A DNA stretch of 64,000 nucleotides from Streptomyces sp. L-9-10. Its GTDB lineage: Bacteria; Actinomycetota; Actinomycetes; Streptomycetales; Streptomycetaceae. The notes beneath the pieces are model-generated. The model searched no databases, was not told the DNA's origin, and was given only the letters and a program-made list of their open reading frames with translations. This document shows, piece after piece, positions 24,198 through 33,672 of this stretch. Numbering within the stretch: the stretch's first letter is position 1; every line of letters begins with the position of its first letter. The stretch covers positions 1-64,000 of the forward strand of contig NZ_PHRF01000064.1 of the NCBI RefSeq assembly GCF_004151105.1, read 5' to 3'. The position numbers and the translations under genes were made by a program.

Positions 24198-25240
24198 GAC
24201 GCCACCCTTTCGTCGTAGTCCGGCATGAGCAGGTCCGCGATGTCCAGTACGTGGTAGCCGCGCATCGAGGGCAGGCAGCTGCCCCGGACCGGGCCGATGG
24301 CCGAGGACCACTCCCCGGGGATCGCCGTCGCCCCCGACATCGCCCCCGCCAGGGCGCCCGCGACCGCCGCGGTGGTGTCGGCGTCCCGGCCCATGTTGAC
24401 CGCGGTCAGGACCGACGTACGGAAGTCACCGCGCGCCGCCGCGAACGCGCCGAAGGCCAGGCCGACCGCCTCGGGGGCCAGGTCGGTCCAGGGGTAGCCG
24501 CCGATGACGACGGAGGAGCGGACGGCGCGCTCCATCGTGAGGGTGTCGGGGTACGCCCGCTGCGCGGCGACGACCCCGCGGCGCAGGGTGCGGGCCGTCC
24601 AGGAGTCCATCGGGACCACGGAGAGCGCGGCGGCGATCACCGAGGCGGGCCCGGCGCCGCCCATCGCGGCGGCGACCCCGGCCGCCACCGCCCGGCCGCC
24701 GTAGATGCCCTCGCCGTCGTGGCTGACCCGGCCGTCGACGGCGACCAGCCGCGCGGCCTCCTCGGGGCGGCCCGCGGCGAAGACGCCGAACGGCGCGGCG
24801 CGCATCGCGAGCCCGTCGCTCCAGGCGTGCCGGTGCTGGGCCGTGATGGGCGCCGCGAGCCCGCGCCGCAGGTTCTCCAGCGTGCCGCGCTCGCTGAACC
24901 CGGCTCCGCGGAAAGGGCCCTCGTCATGGTCCGCGAGCCAGTGGTGCCAGGCGTTCTCGACATGCGCGACGGTGAGGGCCGAGCCGTGCCGGGCGAGCAG
25001 CAGCCCGGAGAAGATCGCGTACTCGGTGTCGTCGGTGCCCGCGGGGCTGTCGGTCACGAACCCTTCGATACGGCCCCAGCGGCGGCGGATCTCGGAGGGC
25101 CGCATGTTCTCCGCCGGGGCGCCGATCGCGTCGCCGACGGCGAGCCCGAGCAGGGCACCGCGCGCCCGGTCCCGGAGTACCGCGACCGCGTCGGTAGCGT
25201 CGACCGCGTCGACCGCGGGATCGCGAGGGACTGACTCCAT
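24194..25240 (-). CDS. ADP-ribosylglycohydrolase-family protein D, canonical, first in operon
   Basis: 348 residues from ATG 25240 (MESVPRDPAVDAVD) with GAAAGGG upstream; the longer open frame has no ribosome site. The DraG core is LGLAVGDAIGAPAENMRPSE. The metal boxes TDSPAGTDDTEYA and NMGRDADTTAAVAGALAGAM are complete, so it is probably an active ADP-ribosyl or related N-glycosyl hydrolase. It leads a chain of seven genes joined by 4-base or longer overlaps, so one promoter in the 250-base gap before the divergent VIT gene likely drives all. Confidence 0.9.
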   Translation of the reverse strand: MESVPRDPAVDAVDATDAVAVLRDRARGALLGLAVGDAIGAPAENMRPSEIRRRWGRIEGFVTDSPAGTDDTEYAIFSGLLLARHGSALTVAHVENAWHHWLADHDEGPFRGAGFSERGTLENLRRGLAAPITAQHRHAWSDGLAMRAAPFGVFAAGRPEEAARLVAVDGRVSHDGEGIYGGRAVAAGVAAAMGGAGPASVIAAALSVVPMDSWTARTLRRGVVAAQRAYPDTLTMERAVRSSVVIGGYPWTDLAPEAVGLAFGAFAAARGDFRTSVLTAVNMGRDADTTAAVAGALAGAMSGATAIPGEWSSAIGPVRGSCLPSMRGYHVLDIADLLMPDYDERVAS

Positions 25241-25492
25241 GGTGTGGCCCTTTCGCGCGAGCCGGTGGCACCGCATCCGTGTCTCCGGATCTGTGCCACA
25301 CGGGGGGCCGGGGGAGTCCGGGAAACCCCGCTGTCACCCGGGTGGCATCCGCTCCGAGGCCCGGCCCAACGCCGGTAAGTACGGCCTTCCTTGCTGGCGG
25401 GAGACGTTTTTCGTGCGTATTTTCGAAGCGTTGAGAGGGGTGGCGCGGTCCTCGGCGGACCGGAATCCACCCCCGCGGAAAAGGGGAGAGGC

Positions 25493-26221
25493 ATGTCCAT
25501 CATCGAGACCGAGGCAACGCTCCACGAGGCGCACCGTGACAACCACACGCATCGCGATGTGAACGGCGGCTGGCTGCGTCCCGCGGTGTTCGGCGCGATG
25601 GACGGACTGGTCTCCAACCTGGCGCTGATGACCGGTGTCGCGGGCGGCGCGGTCTCCCAGCAGACGATCGTGATCACCGGGCTCGCGGGCCTGGCGGCCG
25701 GCGCCTTCTCGATGGCCGCGGGCGAGTACACCTCGGTCGCCTCCCAGCGTGAGCTGGTCCAGGCCGAACTGGATGTGGAGCGCGGGGAGCTGCGGAAGCA
25801 CCCGGCCGACGAGATGGAGGAGCTGGCCGCTCTCTACGTGTCACGCGGCGTGGAGCCGGAGCTGGCCCGCGAGGTGGCCCGGCAGCTCTCGAAGGACCCC
25901 GAGCAGGCGCTGGAGATCCACGCGCGCGAGGAGCTGGGGATCGACCCGGACGACCTGCCGTCGCCGCTGGTCGCCGCCGTGTCGTCGTTCGGCTCGTTCG
26001 CCCTGGGCGCGCTGCTGCCCGTCCTGCCGTACCTGCTCGGCGCCACCGCGCTGTGGCCCGCCGTGCTGCTCGCCCTGGTCGGGCTCTTCGCCTGCGGCGC
26101 GCTGGTGGCGCGGGTGACGGCGCGCAGCTGGTGGTACAGCGGGCTGCGGCAGCTGGTCCTGGGCGGTACGGCCGCGGCGCTCACGTACGGGCTCGGGGCC
26201 CTGTTCGGCGCGGCGCTGTAG
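25493..26221 (+). CDS. VIT1/CCC1-family iron/manganese transporter
   Basis: 242 residues. The N-terminus is His-rich (HEAHRDNHTHRDV). The VIT signature WLRPAVFGAMDGLVSNLALMTGVAGG lies on helix 1 and AAGAFSMAAGEYTSVASQREL on helix 2. A cytoplasmic Glu-rich three-helix domain binds metal in VIT1 (KHPADEMEELAALY, EIHAREELG). Three more helices close the protein. Likely moves Fe(II) or Mn(II) across the membrane. ATG 25493 has AAGGGGAGAGG upstream. Confidence 0.9.
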   Translation: MSIIETEATLHEAHRDNHTHRDVNGGWLRPAVFGAMDGLVSNLALMTGVAGGAVSQQTIVITGLAGLAAGAFSMAAGEYTSVASQRELVQAELDVERGELRKHPADEMEELAALYVSRGVEPELAREVARQLSKDPEQALEIHAREELGIDPDDLPSPLVAAVSSFGSFALGALLPVLPYLLGATALWPAVLLALVGLFACGALVARVTARSWWYSGLRQLVLGGTAAALTYGLGALFGAAL

Positions 26222-26234
26222 GGCGGGACTTCTC

Positions 26235-26260
26235 CCCCGGCCGGTTTCCGCCGGCCGGGG
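26235..26260 (+). terminator. terminator after the VIT gene
   Basis: A perfect 10-bp stem, CCCCGGCCGG (26235-26244) with CCGGCCGGGG (26251-26260), and a 6-base loop, 14 bases after the stop. Confidence 0.75.
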
Positions 26261-26662
26261 CCATCCCGATTCCCGGGGCGAGGCTCTAACCTGGAGGAGG
26301 CCCCCGAGGGCGGGCGGGCGGAAACGCCCGCCCTGTAACGTACGTCCCCGCGCATTCCGGCCTCCGGGATGCGACACTTTGCCGGCGCCATACCGCCAGC
26401 CGTTACCCGGCGGTTTCGAGTCGGTAATCACCGGGCATGAGCCGTAGGCGCCGCGGGCAACGAAGCCTGCTCCGCCCCTGCCGACCGGACGACGATCTGT
26501 CCGTCTGCGCCCCCCATCCACCGCTACGCGCGGTGTCCACATGCTGGAATAAGCTATCCACTTTCCGAGAAGCTGCCCATCATGTAACCTGCACGAAATT
26601 TCTTGGAGGGCCAACGTCGTCCCTCGGTACTCGCATATGCCACGACGACGACGGGAGAGCCG
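26261..26662 (+). promoter_or_regulatory. gltB upstream region with a possible GlnR site
   Basis: About 400 bases without a gene. Near the gltB end, GTAAC-CTGCAC-GAAAT at 26584-26599 matches the GlnR box (gTnAC-n6-GaAAc) except for the last base. A second, opposite-strand pair (GAAAC-n6-GTAAC) overlaps GTTACCCGGCGGTTTC near 26401. GlnR is the nitrogen regulator of Streptomyces, and gltBD is a sensible target, but matches this short arise by chance. Confidence 0.35.
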
Positions 26663-29600
26663 ATGCGTTCCGACGCCTGGTCGCCCATGGACGGTCGCCC
26701 CGCCCCGCAAGGGATGTACGACCCCCGTAACGAGCACGACGCCTGTGGTGTCGGGTTCGTGGCCACCCTCACCGGTGTTGCCAGCCATGCGCTGGTGGAG
26801 CAGGCGCTGACCGTACTGCGCAATCTCGAACACCGCGGCGCCACCGGCTCCGAGCCGGATTCCGGTGACGGCGCCGGAATCCTCCTCCAGATCCCGGACG
26901 CCTTCCTCCGCGAGGTCGCCGGTTTCGCACTGCCGGAGGCCGGCTCGTACGCCGTCGGCATCGGCTTCCTGCCCGCCGACGACGCCACGGACGCCGTCTC
27001 ACGGATCGAGACGATCGCCGCCGAGGAGGGCCTGGACGTCCTCGGCTGGCGCGAGGTCCCCGTCGCCCCCGAGCTGCTCGGCGCCGCCGCCCGCTCGACG
27101 ATGCCGGCCTTCCGCCAGCTGTTCGTCGCGGACGGCACGAGCACGGGCATCGCGCTGGACCGCAAGGCGTTCCTGCTGCGCAAGCGCGCCGAGCGGGAGG
27201 CCGGGGTCTACTTCCCGTCCCTGTCCGCCCGGACGATCGTCTACAAGGGCATGCTCACCACCGGGCAGCTGGAGCCGTTCTTCCCCGACCTCTCCGACCG
27301 CCGTTTCGCGACCGCGATCTCGCTGGTCCACTCGCGGTTCTCCACCAACACCTTCCCGAGCTGGCCGCTCGCCCACCCGTACCGCTTCGTCGCGCACAAC
27401 GGCGAGATCAACACGGTCATGGGCAACCGCAACTGGATGCGCGCCCGCGAGTCGCAGCTGGCCTCCGGACTCTTCGGCTCTGAAGCGCTGGAGCGGATCT
27501 TCCCCGTCTGTACGCCCGACGCCTCCGACTCCGCGTCCTTCGACGAGGTCCTGGAGCTGATCCACCTCGGCGGCCGGTCGCTGCCGCACTCCGTGCTGAT
27601 GATGGTCCCCGAGGCGTGGGAGAACCACGACTCCATGGACCCGGCCCGGCGCGCCTTCTACCAGTTCCACGCCACGATGATGGAGCCCTGGGACGGCCCC
27701 GCCTGTGTCACCTTCACCGACGGCACCCAGGTCGGCGCGGTCCTCGACCGCAACGGACTGCGTCCGGGCCGCTACTGGGTGACCGACGAAGGGCTCGTCG
27801 TCCTCTCCTCCGAGGTCGGCGTCCTCGACATCGACCCCGCCAAGGTCGTCCGCAAGGGCCGCCTCCAGCCCGGCCGGATGTTCCTCGTCGACACCGCCGA
27901 GCACCGCATCATCGAGGACGACGAGATCAAGGCGTCCCTCGCCGCCGAGCAGCCGTACCAGGAGTGGCTGGAGTCCGGCGAGATCGAGCTGTCGGACCTG
28001 CCCGAGCGCGAGCACATCGTGCACACGCACGCCTCCGTCACCCGCCGCCAGCAGACCTTCGGCTACACCGAGGAGGAGCTGCGCGTCCTGCTCGCGCCGA
28101 TGGCACGGGCCGGCGCCGAGCCGATCGGCTCCATGGGCACGGACTCGCCGATCGCCGCGCTCTCCGCCCGGCCCCGGCTGCTCTTCGACTACTTCACCCA
28201 GCTCTTCGCGCAGGTCACCAACCCGCCGCTGGACGCCATCCGCGAGGAACTGGTCACCTCGCTGCGTTCCTCGCTGGGCCCGCAGGGCAATCTGCTGGAG
28301 CCGGCCGCCGCGTCCTGCCGCAGCGTCACCCTGCCCTTCCCAGTGATCGACAACGACGAGCTGGCCAAACTCGTCCACATAAACGCGGACGGCGACATGC
28401 CGGGCATGAAGGCCGCCACGCTCTCCGGTCTCTACCGGGTCGGCGGCGGCGGTGACGCCCTCGCCACCCGTATCGACGAGATCTGCTCCGAGACCGACGC
28501 GGCGATCGAGAGCGGCGCCCGGATCATCGTGCTCTCCGACCGGCACTCCGACGCCGAGCACGCCCCGATCCCCTCGCTGCTGCTGACCGCCGCCGTGCAC
28601 CACCACCTCATCCGCACCAAGCAGCGCGCCCAGGTCGGGCTGCTGGTCGAGGCCGGCGACGTCCGCGAGGTGCACCACGTCGCGCTGCTCATCGGCTACG
28701 GCGCCGCCGCCGTCAACCCGTACCTCGCCATGGAGTCCGTCGAGGACCTGGTCCGCGCCGGTACGTTCATCGAGGGCCTGGCGCCCGAGCAGGCGATCAG
28801 GAACCTGATCCACGCGCTCGGCAAGGGCGTCCTGAAGGTGATGTCCAAGATGGGCATCTCGACCGTCGCCTCCTACCGGGGCGCGCAGGTCTTCGAGGCC
28901 GTCGGCCTGGACCAGTCCTTCGTCGACAAGTACTTCAACGGCACCGCCACCAAGATCGGCGGCGCCGGTCTCGATGTCGTCGCCCAGGAGGTCGCCGCCC
29001 GGCACGCCAAGGGCTACCCGGCCTCCGGGATCTCCGCGAGCCACCGCAAGCTGGAGATCGGCGGCGAGTACCAGTGGCGCCGCGAGGGCGAGCCGCACCT
29101 CTTCGACCCGGAGACCGTCTTCCGGCTCCAGCACGCGACGCGCTCGCGCAGCTACGACATCTTCAAGCAGTACACGAGCCGGGTGAACGAGCAGTCCGAG
29201 CGGCTGATGACGCTGCGCGGCCTGTTCAACTTCACCGCCGGCCGTACGCCGGTCCCGCTGGACGAGGTCGAGCCCGCCTCCGAGATCGTCAAGCGCTTCT
29301 CCACCGGCGCCATGTCGTACGGCTCGATCTCCCGCGAGGCGCACGAAACCCTCGCCATCGCCATGAACCAGCTCGGCGGCAAGTCCAACACCGGTGAGGG
29401 CGGCGAGGACGCGGACCGGCTCTACGACCCGGCCCGCCGCTCTTCCATCAAGCAGGTCGCCTCCGGCCGCTTCGGTGTCACCAGCGAATACCTGGTCAAC
29501 GCCGACGACATCCAGATCAAGATGGCGCAGGGCGCCAAGCCCGGCGAGGGCGGCCAGCTGCCCGGCCACAAGGTCTACCCGTGGGTCGCCAAGACCCGGC

Positions 29601-31222
29601 ACTCCACCCCGGGCGTCGGTCTGATCTCCCCGCCCCCGCACCACGACATCTACTCCATCGAGGATCTCGCCCAGCTGATCCACGACCTCAAGAACGCCAA
29701 CCCGGGGGCCCGCATCCATGTGAAGCTGGTCTCCGAGGTCGGCGTCGGCACCGTCGCCGCGGGCGTCTCCAAGGCGCACGCCGATGTCGTCCTGATCTCC
29801 GGACACGACGGCGGCACGGGCGCCTCGCCGCTCACCTCGCTCAAGCACGCGGGCGGCCCCTGGGAGCTGGGCCTCGCCGAGACCCAGCAGACCCTGCTGC
29901 TCAACGGGCTGCGCGACCGCATCGTCGTGCAGACCGACGGCCAGCTGAAGACCGGCCGCGATGTCGTCATCGCCGCGCTGCTGGGCGCCGAGGAGTTCGG
30001 TTTCGCGACCGCGCCGCTCGTCGTCTCCGGCTGCGTCATGATGCGCGTCTGCCATCTGGACACCTGCCCGGTGGGCATCGCCACCCAGAACCCGGTGCTG
30101 CGCGAGCGGTTCTCCGGCAAGGCCGAGTACATCGTCAACTTCTTCCAGTTCATCGCCGAAGAGGTCCGCGAACTCCTCGCCGAGCTGGGCTTCCGTACGC
30201 TCGAAGAGGCCGTCGGCCACGCCGAACTGCTCGACACCGAGCGGGCCGTGAACCACTGGAAGGCGCAGGGCCTCGACCTGAAGCCGCTCTTCCACGTGCC
30301 CACGCTGCCCGAGAACGCCGTACGCCACCAGGCCATCGGCCAGGACCACGGCCTGGAGAAGGCGCTCGACAACGAGCTGATCAAGCTCGCCGCCGACGCC
30401 CTGGGCGCCGAGAGCGCCGAGGCCGCCCAGCCCGTACGCGCCCAGATCGGCATCCGGAACATCAACCGGACCGTCGGCACCATGCTCGGCAACCAGGTGA
30501 CCAAGAAGTTCGGTGGCGCGGGCCTGCCCGACGACACCATCGACATCACCTTCACCGGCTCCGCCGGCCAGTCCTTCGGCGCGTTCCTGCCGAGCGGGGT
30601 CACGCTGCGCCTGGAGGGCGACGCCAACGACTACGTCGGCAAGGGCCTCTCCGGCGGCCGGGTCGTCGTACGGCCCGACCGCGGCGCCGACCACCTCGCG
30701 GAGTACTCCACCATCGCGGGCAACACCATCGCCTACGGCGCCACCGGCGGCGAGCTCTTCCTGCGCGGCCGTACCGGCGAGCGCTTCTGCGTCCGCAACT
30801 CCGGCGCCACCGTCGTCTCCGAGGGCGTGGGCGACCACGGCTGCGAGTACATGACCGGCGGCCGGGCCGTCGTCCTCGGCGAGACGGGCCGCAACTTCGC
30901 GGCCGGGATGTCGGGCGGCGTCGCGTACGTCATCGACCTCGACGCCGACAACGTCAACGCCGGCAACCTGGGCGCCGTCGAACAGCTCGACGACACCGAC
31001 AAGCAGTGGCTGCACGATGTGGTGCGCCGCCACCAGGAGGAGACGGGCTCCACCGTCGCGGAGAAGCTGCTCGCCGAGTGGGACACCGCGGTGGACCGCT
31101 TCAGCAAGATCATCCCGACCACCTACAAGGCAGTGCTCGCCGCCAAGGACGCCGCCGAGCTGGCCGGTCTCTCCGAGACCGAGACCACCGAGAAGATGAT
31201 GGAGGCGGCGACCAATGGCTGA
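26663..31222 (+). CDS. gltB: glutamate synthase (NADPH) large subunit
   Basis: GOGAT alpha subunit: ammonia released from glutamine is tunnelled to 2-oxoglutarate, giving two glutamates. 1519 residues from ATG 26663 (MRSDAWSPMDGRPAPQG), with GGGAGAG upstream. The class-II amidotransferase nucleophile is the Cys in NEHDACGVGFV, exposed by removal of a propeptide. Later come the FMN/2-oxoglutarate barrel (EGGEDADRL, QGAKPGEGGQLPG, SGHDGGTGASPL), the 3Fe-4S Cys cluster in GCVMMRVCHLDTCPVG, and the C-terminal beta-helix with GGRVVVRP-type Gly repeats. It overlaps gltD by 8 bases. Confidence 0.97.
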   Translation: MRSDAWSPMDGRPAPQGMYDPRNEHDACGVGFVATLTGVASHALVEQALTVLRNLEHRGATGSEPDSGDGAGILLQIPDAFLREVAGFALPEAGSYAVGIGFLPADDATDAVSRIETIAAEEGLDVLGWREVPVAPELLGAAARSTMPAFRQLFVADGTSTGIALDRKAFLLRKRAEREAGVYFPSLSARTIVYKGMLTTGQLEPFFPDLSDRRFATAISLVHSRFSTNTFPSWPLAHPYRFVAHNGEINTVMGNRNWMRARESQLASGLFGSEALERIFPVCTPDASDSASFDEVLELIHLGGRSLPHSVLMMVPEAWENHDSMDPARRAFYQFHATMMEPWDGPACVTFTDGTQVGAVLDRNGLRPGRYWVTDEGLVVLSSEVGVLDIDPAKVVRKGRLQPGRMFLVDTAEHRIIEDDEIKASLAAEQPYQEWLESGEIELSDLPEREHIVHTHASVTRRQQTFGYTEEELRVLLAPMARAGAEPIGSMGTDSPIAALSARPRLLFDYFTQLFAQVTNPPLDAIREELVTSLRSSLGPQGNLLEPAAASCRSVTLPFPVIDNDELAKLVHINADGDMPGMKAATLSGLYRVGGGGDALATRIDEICSETDAAIESGARIIVLSDRHSDAEHAPIPSLLLTAAVHHHLIRTKQRAQVGLLVEAGDVREVHHVALLIGYGAAAVNPYLAMESVEDLVRAGTFIEGLAPEQAIRNLIHALGKGVLKVMSKMGISTVASYRGAQVFEAVGLDQSFVDKYFNGTATKIGGAGLDVVAQEVAARHAKGYPASGISASHRKLEIGGEYQWRREGEPHLFDPETVFRLQHATRSRSYDIFKQYTSRVNEQSERLMTLRGLFNFTAGRTPVPLDEVEPASEIVKRFSTGAMSYGSISREAHETLAIAMNQLGGKSNTGEGGEDADRLYDPARRSSIKQVASGRFGVTSEYLVNADDIQIKMAQGAKPGEGGQLPGHKVYPWVAKTRHSTPGVGLISPPPHHDIYSIEDLAQLIHDLKNANPGARIHVKLVSEVGVGTVAAGVSKAHADVVLISGHDGGTGASPLTSLKHAGGPWELGLAETQQTLLLNGLRDRIVVQTDGQLKTGRDVVIAALLGAEEFGFATAPLVVSGCVMMRVCHLDTCPVGIATQNPVLRERFSGKAEYIVNFFQFIAEEVRELLAELGFRTLEEAVGHAELLDTERAVNHWKAQGLDLKPLFHVPTLPENAVRHQAIGQDHGLEKALDNELIKLAADALGAESAEAAQPVRAQIGIRNINRTVGTMLGNQVTKKFGGAGLPDDTIDITFTGSAGQSFGAFLPSGVTLRLEGDANDYVGKGLSGGRVVVRPDRGADHLAEYSTIAGNTIAYGATGGELFLRGRTGERFCVRNSGATVVSEGVGDHGCEYMTGGRAVVLGETGRNFAAGMSGGVAYVIDLDADNVNAGNLGAVEQLDDTDKQWLHDVVRRHQEETGSTVAEKLLAEWDTAVDRFSKIIPTTYKAVLAAKDAAELAGLSETETTEKMMEAATNG

Positions 31223-32675
31223 CCCGAAGGGCTTTCTCACCACCGGCCGCGAGGTCGCCAGGACCCGCCCCGCCGAGGAGCGCGTCAAGGACTGGAACGA
31301 GGTCTACGTTCCGGGCTCGCTGCTCCCGATCATCAGCAAGCAGGCCGGACGCTGCATGGACTGCGGCATCCCGTTCTGTCACAACGGCTGTCCGCTGGGG
31401 AACCTGATCCCCGAGTGGAACGACTACGCGTACCGCGAGGACTGGACGGCCGCGAGCGAGCGGCTGCACGCCACCAACAACTTCCCGGAGTTCACCGGGC
31501 GGCTCTGCCCGGCCCCCTGCGAGTCGGCGTGTGTCCTCGCGATCAACCAGCCCGCCGTCACCATCAAGAACGTCGAAGTCTCGATCATCGACAAGGCGTG
31601 GGACAGCGGTGATGTCACCCCGCAGCCGCCGGAGCGGCTCTCCGGCAAGACCGTCGCCGTCATCGGCTCGGGCCCGGCCGGGCTGGCCGCCGCCCAGCAG
31701 CTGACCCGGGCCGGTCACACCGTCGCGGTGTACGAGCGCGCCGACCGGATCGGCGGACTGCTGCGGTACGGCATCCCCGAGTTCAAGATGGAGAAGTCGC
31801 ACATCAACCGCCGTATCGAGCAGATGCGCGCGGAGGGCACCAAGTTCCGTACCGAGATCGAGATCGGCCGGGACATCGACGCGGCGAAGCTGCGCAAGCG
31901 GTACGACGCCGTCGTGATCGCCGCGGGCGCCACCGTCTCGCGCGATCTGCCCGTCCCGGGCCGTGAGCTGAACGGCATCCACTACGCGATGGAGTACCTG
32001 CCCCTCTCCAACAAGGTGCAGGAGGGCGACCTGACGGTCTCCCCGATCTCCGCCGAGGGCAAGCACGTCGTGGTCATCGGCGGCGGCGACACCGGCGCGG
32101 ACTGCGTCGGTACGGCGCACCGCCAGGGCGCCGCCTCCGTCACCCAGCTGGAGATCATGCCGAAGCCGGGCGAGGAGCGCGCCGCGCACCAGCCGTGGCC
32201 GACCTTCCCGATGCTCTACAAGGTCACCTCCGCGCACGAGGAGGGCGGCGAGCGGGTCTACTCCGTCTCCACCACCCACTTCGAGGGCGACGAGGACGGC
32301 AACGTCCAGTTCCTGCACCTGATCGAGGTGGAGTTCAAGGGCGGCAAGCTGGAGCAGAAGCCGGGCACGGAGCGGAAGATCCCGGCCCAGCTGGTCACGC
32401 TCGCCATGGGCTTCACCGGCACCGACCAGGAGAACGGCCTGGTCGAGCAGTTCGGCCTGGAGCTGGACGAGCGCGGCAACATCGCGCGAGACGCGGACTT
32501 CGCGACCAACGTGCCCGGTGTGTATGTCGCCGGGGACGCGGGCCGCGGCCAGTCCCTGATCGTGTGGGCGATCGCCGAGGGCCGCTCGGCGGCGCGCGGT
32601 GTGGACCGGATGCTGACCGGCGCGAGCGATCTGCCGGCCCCGATCCGTCCGACGGACCGTGCGCTGACGGTCTGA
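31215..32675 (+). CDS. gltD: glutamate synthase small subunit
   Basis: The FAD/4Fe-4S subunit that passes NADPH electrons to GltB. 486 residues. N-terminal Fe-S Cys motifs CMDCGIPFCHNGCPLGN and CPAPCESACVL. FAD-binding GSGPAGLAAAQQL, then NADPH-binding GGGDTGADCVG, and a C-terminal GDAGRGQSLIVWAIAEGRSAA. It starts inside the gltB end, so synthesis is coupled. Confidence 0.97.
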   Translation: MADPKGFLTTGREVARTRPAEERVKDWNEVYVPGSLLPIISKQAGRCMDCGIPFCHNGCPLGNLIPEWNDYAYREDWTAASERLHATNNFPEFTGRLCPAPCESACVLAINQPAVTIKNVEVSIIDKAWDSGDVTPQPPERLSGKTVAVIGSGPAGLAAAQQLTRAGHTVAVYERADRIGGLLRYGIPEFKMEKSHINRRIEQMRAEGTKFRTEIEIGRDIDAAKLRKRYDAVVIAAGATVSRDLPVPGRELNGIHYAMEYLPLSNKVQEGDLTVSPISAEGKHVVVIGGGDTGADCVGTAHRQGAASVTQLEIMPKPGEERAAHQPWPTFPMLYKVTSAHEEGGERVYSVSTTHFEGDEDGNVQFLHLIEVEFKGGKLEQKPGTERKIPAQLVTLAMGFTGTDQENGLVEQFGLELDERGNIARDADFATNVPGVYVAGDAGRGQSLIVWAIAEGRSAARGVDRMLTGASDLPAPIRPTDRALTV

Positions 32676-32719
32676 CACGTCACCGGTTTCCGTCACGGTC
32701 ACCGGTTTCACCCAAGGCT

Positions 32720-32739
32720 CCCGTACAACGGCGTACGGG
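32720..32739 (+). terminator. hairpins after gltD
   Basis: CCCGTAC (32720-32726) pairs with GTACGGG (32733-32739). A second imperfect stem, CCCGGGGAG against CTCCCGGG, follows at about 32750-32770. Two direct copies of GTCACCGGTTTC lie just before. Confidence 0.5.
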
Positions 32740-32886
32740 CGGTGTTGGCCCGGGGAGCGTCTCCCGGGCCGTCCCGCAAGACGCGGCGCCTGCTCAGTCC
32801 CCGACCGGACCCATGGCAGGCGCCGTGGTGCGTGACGGCTGGCATAATCGCGAGACTCGCCGCCCGTCGACCACAGAGGACCACGC

Positions 32887-33630
32887 ATGGTCACCGCCCC
32901 CGCCGCGTCCGGATCCGCCATCAGTCTCCGGAAGGTGGAGGAGACGGCCCCGGCGCTGGTCGGCCTCTACAAGAGCGCGGCGGTCTCGCTGACGAAGAAC
33001 GGGCTGAGCGGAGAGCGGGCGGCCGTCTATCTGGTCCTCGACCACTCGGGCTCGATGCGGGAGTACTACAAGGACGGCAGCGTCCAGGCCCTGGCCGACC
33101 GGGTGCTGGGGCTCTCCGCGCATCTGGACGACGACGGCGTCGTGCCCGTCGTCCTCTTCTCCACGGACATCGACGCCGAATCGGATATCTCGCTGGCCGG
33201 CCACCACGGCCGGATCGACGCCATCGTCGCCGGGCTCGGTCATATGGGCAGGACCAGCTACCACGTGGCCATGGACGCCGTCATCGACCACTATCTGGAC
33301 AGCGGGTCCACCGCCCCGGCGCTGGTGGTCTTCCAGACGGACGGCGGCCCGGTCAGCAAGCCGGCCGCCGAGCGGTATCTGTGCAAGGCGGCCGAACTGC
33401 CGCTGTTCTGGCAGTTCATCGGCTTCGGCGATCCGGACAGCCGGCAGTTCGACTTCCTCCGCGCGCTCGACGAGCTGGCCGTCCCGGCGAAACGGCGCGT
33501 CGACAACGCCGGTTTCTTCCACGCGGGGGAGGACCCGCGCCAGGTCGAGGACGCCGTCCTGTACGACCGGCTGGTCGGCGAGTTCCCGCGCTGGCTCAGC
33601 CGGGCGCGCGAACTGGGCATCGTCACCTGA
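32887..33630 (+). CDS. VWA-domain protein (TerY/TerF-like)
   Basis: 247 residues, cytoplasmic. The von Willebrand A domain covers most of it: MIDAS motif DHSGSM in VYLVLDHSGSMREYYKDG, a distal Thr region in GRTSYHVAMDAVIDHY, and TDGGP. The N-terminal block ISLRKVEETAPALVGLYKSA is typical of the tellurite-resistance-associated VWA proteins of actinobacteria, which bind metal and partner proteins; no Ter operon is nearby here. ATG 32887 follows GAGGACCACGC. Confidence 0.85.
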   Translation: MVTAPAASGSAISLRKVEETAPALVGLYKSAAVSLTKNGLSGERAAVYLVLDHSGSMREYYKDGSVQALADRVLGLSAHLDDDGVVPVVLFSTDIDAESDISLAGHHGRIDAIVAGLGHMGRTSYHVAMDAVIDHYLDSGSTAPALVVFQTDGGPVSKPAAERYLCKAAELPLFWQFIGFGDPDSRQFDFLRALDELAVPAKRRVDNAGFFHAGEDPRQVEDAVLYDRLVGEFPRWLSRARELGIVT

Positions 33631-33672
33631 GGTCCTGAGGTCCTGAGGTCCTGGGGTCCTGGGGTCTTGGGG
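33628..33672. repeat. 8-base tandem repeats TGAGGTCC between convergent genes
   Basis: TGAGGTCC occurs three times, then TGGGGTCC and TGGGGTCT. The run begins at the VWA stop codon and ends against the TetR stop, filling the whole gap. A replication-slippage tract; it is not a hairpin terminator. Confidence 0.8.

Noticed and set aside
26999..31288. 1429-codon minus-strand open frame opposite gltB
   Set aside because: Same reason; it mirrors the third-position GC of gltB and has no recognisable domain.
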